Shown here piece after piece: positions 59,034 to 64,000 of a stretch of DNA of 64,000 bases. The notes under the pieces are model-generated. The model was not told the DNA's origin. It saw only the letters and a list, made by a program, of their open reading frames with translations, and searched no databases. Origin of the DNA: Clostridium cavendishii DSM 21758. Its GTDB lineage: Bacteria > Bacillota > Clostridia > Clostridiales > Clostridiaceae. The stretch spans positions 62,001 to 126,000 of the forward strand of contig NZ_FQZB01000016.1 in the NCBI RefSeq assembly GCF_900141845.1, in the 5' to 3' direction. The position numbers and the translations under genes were made by a program. How positions within the stretch are numbered: the first letter of the stretch is position 1; each line of letters begins with the position of its first letter.

Positions 59034-59330
59034 AAGATTAGCAAAGGTTGGTAAAAGATATTTTAATAGTATCTTTTACCCATTATAAATCAGTAATAAC
59101 AATAGTTAAAGTAGTATGAGTAAAAGATGTAAAGGATGTTTTCAATTTCTTTATTATAAAATTACTATTTTTCAAAATAAATATATATTATATATAAGAA
59201 ATTATATATATATCTTTTACCTAAAAATCAATATCTTAATCTTAAGAAATATAGTAAAATCAATGCTTAAAATAGGTAAGAGATGTTTAATTTTATCGTA
59301 TACTATCTCTTACTTATCTTTTACTTAGTT
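59030..59330. repeat. Repeated GTAAAAGAT sites, possible replication origin
   Basis: GTAAAAGAT occurs at about 59030, 59051 and 59120 and in inverted form (ATCTTTTAC) at about 59071, 59212 and 59316, with GTAAGAGAT and ATCTCTTAC variants near 59275 and 59305. Two of them form a hairpin at 59050-59080. Between them is an extremely AT-rich stretch (59160-59215, TATATA runs). This 342-base gap lies just after the primase-helicase. I see no real gene in it. Confidence 0.5.
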
Positions 59331-59375
59331 AAAACACACTCAATGTCAGTAGTACCAATACTTAAGGAGGAATTT

Positions 59376-59816
59376 ATGAGTACAAATGATGATTTTAAAA
59401 AAGTTGAAAATATGCTTTATAACTATAAAAATACGAAAATTGAAATAGAAAACATGTATTTAGATCTTGAAATATTAGAGAATGATTATAAAGGGATTGG
59501 AGCTATTTCATATGAAGAAAAAACAGGACCAACAAATTCATTTAATTCGAGTGTAGAAAATGAAGTTGTAAAAAGAGATGAGAAGATCTTACGTTTAAGA
59601 AAGAAAATACGGTTAAAAGAAATAGAGATTATTAAGATTAATAATGTATTAGAAGCCCTTAATGAAAAAGAAAAAGAATTTATAAAATATAAGTACTTTG
59701 AAAAATATACTCATAGTAAGATAAGTGAAGTAATATATATATCATTTGATTATATAAATGAGTATAGAATTAAAATAATAAACAAAATATCTAGTTATTT
59801 TCAAGAAGAAATATAA
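59376..59816 (+). CDS. ArpU-like phage late transcription regulator
   Basis: 146 residues from ATG 59376 with AAGGAGGAATT upstream; a longer frame upstream runs through the repeat region without a site. Long coiled-coil N-terminus (VENMLYNYKNTKIEIENMYL). The C-terminal sigma region 4-like helix-turn-helix is LNEKEKEFIKYKYFEKYTHS then ISEVIYISFDYINEYRIKII. It sits just before terminase, the usual place for the activator of packaging and structural genes. Confidence 0.7.
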   Translation: MSTNDDFKKVENMLYNYKNTKIEIENMYLDLEILENDYKGIGAISYEEKTGPTNSFNSSVENEVVKRDEKILRLRKKIRLKEIEIIKINNVLEALNEKEKEFIKYKYFEKYTHSKISEVIYISFDYINEYRIKIINKISSYFQEEI

Positions 59817-59897
59817 GGTAATATCTAGGTTTTATCTTATTGTATAGCCCCAATGATATAAAGTATAATAGTATCATAGAAAGATATCAAGAAGGCA

Positions 59898-59930
59898 CTT
59901 ACTTTTTAGTAGGTGTCTATTTTAATGTAA
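59898..59930 (+). terminator. Hairpin before the terminase gene
   Basis: GGCACTTACT / AGTAGGTGTC imperfect stem followed by TATTTTAATG. Could end early transcription. Confidence 0.4.
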
Positions 59931-59953
59931 TAATGTAAGGAGGTGTTAGATTA

Positions 59954-60367
59954 ATGAGTGTTATTACAAAAGAACAGGATATTATGATTGATATGTTACT
60001 TCAAGGTGAGACTATAAGCGACATTGCAAAGAAGATAGGAGTTACTAGGCAGAGTATATATACTTGGAAAGATAAAGAGTATATTAAGGCTGAGCTAGAG
60101 GAGCGTAGACGACAGCTTAAAAAGAGCGCACACGACCGTATAACACGTGATATATGTACTTATGTAGATAATATCAAGGACTTAGCTAACAACTCTACAG
60201 ACCAACGTGTGAAGCTACAGGCTAATAAGTATTTAATAGACCAATGTCTTGGTACTGCGACTACAACAAAGGAAGAGATTAATGTACCTGGTACTAGTAA
60301 TAAGGATAAAGATCCTAATGCTCTTAAGAAAGAGATAGAAGATATTAAGTTACAGGTTGTTAAGTAG
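59954..60367 (+). CDS. terS: Phage terminase small subunit
   Basis: 137 residues from ATG 59954 with AAGGAGGTG upstream. N-terminal helix-turn-helix (ISDIAKKIGVTRQSIYTWKD) of the phBC6A51 type, a central helical oligomerisation part (AELEERRRQLKKSAHDRITR; YVDNIKDLANNS) and a charged C-terminus. Recognises the packaging site. The large subunit is 1.8 kb further on rather than adjacent, owing to an inserted two-gene cassette. Confidence 0.85.
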   Translation: MSVITKEQDIMIDMLLQGETISDIAKKIGVTRQSIYTWKDKEYIKAELEERRRQLKKSAHDRITRDICTYVDNIKDLANNSTDQRVKLQANKYLIDQCLGTATTTKEEINVPGTSNKDKDPNALKKEIEDIKLQVVK

Positions 60368-60732
60368 TTTACTTTAACTAAACTTTTAGACAAAAAGCTT
60401 TAATATTTAAGTGAATGTAATATTATATTAACAATGAATGGCTTAGTTAAGCCAATGTTGATGTAACACAAGATATAATATGTTACATTAGACTTATTAA
60501 AAGAGGTAACTTGATAATGCAAATGTATAGAAAGTCAAGATATATCTAAAAAAGAGGGGGTACCTTCTAAAATACAAATTGTAGGAATGGTGGGTGACCC
60601 TCAACACAATTTTTGTATTATTTTTAGAAAATCAGAAGTAAGAGGGTTCTTTTTATATAGGGACATAAATAGTATCTCTAGAAGGAATTAAATCTTTCTT
60701 GTAGAATATTTATTTTATAGGAGGAATAAAGC
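60368..60732 (+). other. Intergenic region after terS with a long imperfect hairpin
   Basis: Bases about 60566-60632 can fold into an interrupted stem: TTCTAAAATACAAATTGT pairs with ACAATTTTTGTATT and ATTTTTAGAA. The loop holds GGTGGGTGACCCTC. It begins near a GC-rich GAGGGGGTACC at 60554. May be a packaging site, a structured RNA or the boundary of the inserted cassette. No gene seen. Confidence 0.35.
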
Positions 60733-61443
60733 ATGAATAAAATTAAACGGTTTTATAATCATAATAAAGTTCTTAGTAGCCTAGCTATACTTACTTTTAT
60801 TAATTGTATTGTATTTATAATAACTAATTCTTGGCCAGAAATATATCCAGGGTTAGGAGAGCTTTATAAGTTTTCATATGATTTAAGTTTAGCATATTTA
60901 GGTTCTTTAATTTTTTATATTGTACAAGTATACATTGTGAATGAGAAGAAAAAGGAAAGTTTAAGGAAACAGATATTTTCATATTTATTTTCAATTCATG
61001 CTGAGTTATATACGGCTAAATATAGTTTAAAAACATTAAATATTTCTTTGGAAAAAGATTATGAGGCATTTAAAAAAGCAAGCAATAAAGTTGTTTTAGA
61101 ATTTGAGCCTAGAAATGATGAGGAATTGAATAATTTATTTAATCAGAATATAGTACATTCATTAACTGGTTTAGATAAATATTTAAATACTATAGAAGAA
61201 TATATGAAAACTATATATTCAATTAATATATCATCATTAGGAAGTAATATGGAGTTTTTAGACGAAAAAATTCAGAGGTGGATTGAGCAATATAGAACAA
61301 TGAAAGCTTATAGAATAGAATATCATAATAGAATGCCTCAATCAGAAGCTTTATATTATAAATGTATGTTAAGTACCATTGAAGAAATGTATAAGATATA
61401 TGATGAGAATTATATAAAAAAGGAACTGAATATTAACAATTAA
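60733..61443 (+). CDS. Two-TM membrane protein in the terS-terL cassette
   Basis: 236 residues from ATG 60733 with TAGGAGGAATAA upstream. Two membrane segments (about 14-35, LSSLAILTFINCIVFIIT, and 49-72, LSLAYLGSLIFYIVQVYIV), then a cytoplasmic helical domain of 160 residues (KKKESLRKQIFSYLFSIHAE; AYRIEYHNRMPQSEALYYK). It has no resemblance to packaging or head proteins. Architecture (short membrane anchor plus helical domain) is like that of membrane effectors and exclusion proteins. Family not recognised. Confidence 0.6.
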   Translation: MNKIKRFYNHNKVLSSLAILTFINCIVFIITNSWPEIYPGLGELYKFSYDLSLAYLGSLIFYIVQVYIVNEKKKESLRKQIFSYLFSIHAELYTAKYSLKTLNISLEKDYEAFKKASNKVVLEFEPRNDEELNNLFNQNIVHSLTGLDKYLNTIEEYMKTIYSINISSLGSNMEFLDEKIQRWIEQYRTMKAYRIEYHNRMPQSEALYYKCMLSTIEEMYKIYDENYIKKELNINN

Positions 61444-61619
61444 GTACATTTATTGGAGATGTTTTTTAAAAGTTATTAATATTTCATCAACGATAGCGCG
61501 CCTTTTTCAGCTAACATTCATTTTTAAGAGTGTAGTGTTAAAACTATAGATGTCATTATAAGAAGGGATTTAAGACTTTTTATAGAACAATGTATTTTAT
61601 GGAAAGGTGGTCATTTATA

Positions 61620-62144
61620 ATGAGTGATGAAAATAATTTTACTATGTCAAATTTATTTAAAAATATTGATTTTGATAGTGTTATGAAAAATTGTAAAGCA
61701 ATCGAAAATTACACATCATATGCACCAGTTAATTCGGTTACGAGGGAAATTCAAAAATCAACAAAACAAATGAATAAAATTGGTGAAGAAATTGCTAAAA
61801 AGAGAGAAGAACAAGAATTACGAGAAAAAAGAAATTTGCAAATAAATGAGGAAAAGCTGGAAATTTCTAAATTAACACTGTTTCTTTTACAAAGTGTTAA
61901 TAGAGATCAAAAACAGGTTTTAGAAAATCTTCAATCTTTAATTGATACAATTTCATTTAATGATAAAGTTAAAGAAGCTAATATTGCAATTATTCAACAA
62001 GAATTGTTAGATTTGAAACAATCTACTGATAATTTAAGTGAAAGTTTTATAAAGCTTGTAGAAAAGAAAATGGTGGAAAAGGGTGTTGAAACAGCTGTAA
62101 AATATTTGTTTATAGGTGTAAAAGAACTATTTTTAAAACCATAA
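61620..62144 (+). CDS. Coiled-coil protein in the terS-terL cassette
   Basis: 174 residues from ATG 61620 with AAAGGTGG upstream; a frame from 61590 lacks a site. Residues 45-85 form a strongly charged coiled coil (KSTKQMNKIGEEIAKKREEQ), 95-150 a second helical region (KDKV-type heptads, LDLKQSTDNLSESFIKLVE). A short amphipathic or hydrophobic end follows (VKYLFIGVKELFLKP). No enzyme motif. Paired with the membrane protein upstream, 176 bases away. Family not recognised. Confidence 0.55.
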   Translation: MSDENNFTMSNLFKNIDFDSVMKNCKAIENYTSYAPVNSVTREIQKSTKQMNKIGEEIAKKREEQELREKRNLQINEEKLEISKLTLFLLQSVNRDQKQVLENLQSLIDTISFNDKVKEANIAIIQQELLDLKQSTDNLSESFIKLVEKKMVEKGVETAVKYLFIGVKELFLKP

Positions 62145-62172
62145 AATAATTAATCTAAAGAGGTGATAAAGC

Positions 62173-63966
62173 TTGAAAATACCATTTGAATTTTCTAGTG
62201 ATGAAGCACGTAATAAGTGGTTGCTTTATCACTATCTTAAAAAATCCTACACTGATATATGTATAGATGATAAAAAAGCAGAAGAATTAACGGATGAGAG
62301 AATATTAGAAAACTCTAAGAATTTGTTTGGTTACCATGGATTAGCATGGCAACTAGGGCAAATAAGCTTAGAGTTTTTTTGTATGTATTTTATGCAAGAT
62401 ATATATCTTCCTAAAGAGGATAATGCTGCAGCTCCATTAGCAACTGTACATGAAGAATTATGGCATGATATACAAGAATCAGTTATTGGCACAGGACCAG
62501 AACAACTTGGAAGAGTTTTACCAAGAGGAATTGGAAAATCTGCCTTTGGTACTTTGGGTCCTGCTTGTTGGTGTGTAGCATATAAACATAAAACTTATGT
62601 GCTTATATGTTCTGATATAGGAAGTACAGCAGAAAAGTTTATTAAGGATATAAAAGATAATATGATTGATAACCAATATATTGAACAAGCTTTTGGTAAG
62701 CTCCTTGATGATAAGAATAGAGATTTTATTTGTAATGCAACTCAATTAGAGTTTATAAATCATACTTTTGTTGAAGCTATATCATCTACTTCTCCAATGA
62801 GAGGTAGAAAGTATAAGAATGTAAGGCCCGACCTTATAGTCTTAGATGATTATCAGTCGGAAGATGATTGTAGAACTAATGAAGCAAGGGAAAAAAAGTG
62901 GAAAAGATATTCTGATGATGTTAAATTTGCAAAACAAAGACCTTTAAGAAGAAATGGTAAGATTGTAAAAAAAGGTACTGTTCTTATGGCATGGGGAACT
63001 CAACAACATAAGGAATGTTTTTATTCCAGGTTAATTAAAACTGCTACTTGGACTTTTAAAAAAGAGAAAGGTATTTTAGTTGATGATGTTATTAATGAGG
63101 AAGGACAAAAAGAAAATGGTGTTGATCACTTATTTAATAATGGACTATGGGAAGAATTTAAAAATATCCTTTGCAATTTTAAAAATGATAAAAGACTTGA
63201 TGATGCTAAAGAGTTTTATTATCAACATGAGCTAGAAATGCAATTTCCTATGTTATGGAGTGAGTTTTGGACTTGCTTAGAATTGGCCCTAGATTATTAT
63301 GAAAATCCTAATAGTTTCAAGCAGGAAGTACAGGGTGATGTTGATTCTATAGGTGAAAAATGGTTTAAACAAATGCATACTGAAAGTAGAAAAGAAATTG
63401 AGAGTCATGAATTCATAAAAACAATGATTTGTGCTGACCCAGCTTCAAGTGGTGGTAAGAAAAATGACTATTCTGCTTTCTTGGTTGGTTCTGAAGCAAC
63501 TAATGGCTATAAATATGCAAGAAAAGCAGAGTTAGCTAAAATAAATGCAAGGCAAGAGTTTGATAAATATATTGAACATATGATTAAGTTACTCGTTGAA
63601 TATCCAGAAGCTACTCATATTAGTATTGAAAAAAATACTTTCAATGGAGCTGATGCGAATCAACTTGAAAAAGCTATTAAGGATCATGAAACTTTAAAGT
63701 ATAGAAATATAACAATAATAAATGAAATGCAGAAAAAAAATAAAGATGATAAGATTTCTACCATAGTTCCTTTCGTAAATCGAGGGGAATTTGTTTTTTG
63801 TAGTGAAGATGAGGATTTCATAAATCAATTTATGGACTTTGCAGGACAAAACTATACTCCTCATGATGATGCTGATGACGTTGCTGCTGAATTTTGGTTG
63901 AAGATAGATGAGATAAAAACACTTAATAAAATACTATTATTAGATAAAAAATCATTTGGATTATAA
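62173..63966 (+). CDS. terL: Phage terminase large subunit
   Basis: 597 residues. TTG/ATG choice: the start codon at 62173 follows AAAGAGGTGATAAAGC. ATPase domain with Walker A-like GRVLPRGIGKSAFG (about 115-126), Walker B LIVLDDYQSEDDC (about 219-228) and SPMRGRKYKN. RNase H-like nuclease domain with MICADPASSGGKKNDYSAFL (first Asp), THISIEKNTFNGADANQLEKA (Glu) and a late DDADDVAAEFW (last Asp). It cuts concatemers and drives DNA into the prohead. Complete; I see no intron or frameshift. Confidence 0.92.
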   Translation: MKIPFEFSSDEARNKWLLYHYLKKSYTDICIDDKKAEELTDERILENSKNLFGYHGLAWQLGQISLEFFCMYFMQDIYLPKEDNAAAPLATVHEELWHDIQESVIGTGPEQLGRVLPRGIGKSAFGTLGPACWCVAYKHKTYVLICSDIGSTAEKFIKDIKDNMIDNQYIEQAFGKLLDDKNRDFICNATQLEFINHTFVEAISSTSPMRGRKYKNVRPDLIVLDDYQSEDDCRTNEAREKKWKRYSDDVKFAKQRPLRRNGKIVKKGTVLMAWGTQQHKECFYSRLIKTATWTFKKEKGILVDDVINEEGQKENGVDHLFNNGLWEEFKNILCNFKNDKRLDDAKEFYYQHELEMQFPMLWSEFWTCLELALDYYENPNSFKQEVQGDVDSIGEKWFKQMHTESRKEIESHEFIKTMICADPASSGGKKNDYSAFLVGSEATNGYKYARKAELAKINARQEFDKYIEHMIKLLVEYPEATHISIEKNTFNGADANQLEKAIKDHETLKYRNITIINEMQKKNKDDKISTIVPFVNRGEFVFCSEDEDFINQFMDFAGQNYTPHDDADDVAAEFWLKIDEIKTLNKILLLDKKSFGL

Positions 63967-63978
63967 AGAGGTGAGAGA

Positions 63979-64000
63979 GTGAATATAACCGATTTAATAA
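63979..64000 (+). CDS. Start of the next phage gene (portal expected), cut by window edge
   Basis: GTG 63979 with AAAGAGGTGAGAG upstream begins MNITDLI and runs off the window. By gene order after terL a portal protein is expected, but only seven codons are visible. Confidence 0.35.

Larger units (their letters stand above)
42429..64000. mobile_element. Prophage, siphovirus-like, left part
   Basis: Begins after the host terminator with an integrase pointing outward. Lysogeny genes on the minus strand, early, replication and packaging genes on the plus strand, in the standard order through terminase. The region ends at the window edge at the start of a portal-like gene, so structural and lysis genes and attR are missing. 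No tRNA lies at the junction. Confidence 0.93.

Noticed and set aside
59116..59328. Open frame of 70 codons with hydrophobic, Ile/Tyr-rich product
   Set aside because: No ribosome site, composition follows the AT-rich repeats, and it lies across the proposed origin region.
60368..62172. Group I intron interrupting the terminase genes
   Set aside because: TerS and TerL both appear complete, no homing endonuclease motif is visible in the two inserted genes, and no intron core was recognised.
1..64000. CRISPR array, IS element or transposase
   Set aside because: No regularly spaced repeats with unique spacers and no transposase frame were seen; the only mobile element is the prophage.

Overview
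The window reads as a low-GC, endospore-forming Firmicute of the genus Clostridium (cluster I type). The evidence is very high A+T, strong GGAGG ribosome sites, two small acid-soluble spore proteins, MurT/GatD, a ribose operon, a CitA/CitB-type two-component pair and a Clostridium-style prophage. The first 42.4 kb is chromosome; from about 42.43 kb to the right edge is the left part of an integrated siphovirus-like prophage whose right end is outside the window.

Chromosome, left to right. 0-3 kb is an accessory island of small acidic proteins of the polymorphic-toxin immunity sort, one of them broken, ending in an EF-Tu-like domain fused to an R2K-clade ATP-grasp. 3.2-3.8 kb has two tandem diverged SASP genes. 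4-6.6 kb has small unknowns and a CorA-type transporter. 6.6-12.6 kb is rbsK-D-A-C-B followed by a LacI-type regulator, with two AAACGTTT operators in front. 12.8-17.8 kb has a DUF3232-like gene, a chemoreceptor, a PAS-GGDEF cyclase and a protein whose C-terminus looks like a degenerate FtsZ C-terminal domain. 18-22.9 kb is an AEC permease, a D-lactate-dehydrogenase-type enzyme and a CitA/CitB-type sensor and regulator: a carboxylate uptake and reduction module. 23-24.3 kb is a second immunity-like cluster, followed by a CadD transporter. 25.1-28.2 kb is a compact NAD salvage operon (PRPP synthetase, nicotinamide phosphoribosyltransferase, NAD synthetase). 28.4-30.8 kb is a NitT/TauT-type ABC importer. 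31-42.4 kb has a small alarmone synthetase, a PHP phosphatase, a polysaccharide deacetylase with an apparent frameshift at its start, MurT/GatD with a degenerate CapA-like neighbour, a TPR membrane protein, UppP, a mixed-type phosphofructokinase and a beta-lactamase-fold protein that has lost its nucleophile serine.

Prophage. Integrase, an ImmA-like protease and a CI-type repressor run leftward. Cro, a broken and an intact antirepressor, and a sigma-like factor run rightward from an operator region with repeated ACGAAGTA half-sites. The replication block is a SNF2 helicase, Gp157-like protein, VRR-NUC nuclease, HARP-like/HD protein, a PD-(D/E)XK nuclease fused to a Sak4-like ATPase, DUF669, a family B-like polymerase and an AEP-SF3 primase-helicase. 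It is followed by an AT-rich stretch with inverted GTAAAAGAT repeats (possible origin), an ArpU-like late regulator and terS. A two-gene cassette (a 2-TM protein and a coiled-coil protein) separates terS from terL, and a portal-like gene starts at the right edge.

Two genes read against the phage replication operon: a zinc-ribbon protein and an Asn-rich multi-pass membrane protein with its own TTACAAT operators. Together with the terS-terL cassette and the R2K ATP-grasp fusion, these are the best candidates for undescribed accessory functions such as superinfection exclusion, defence or immunity. Those roles are inference from position and architecture only.
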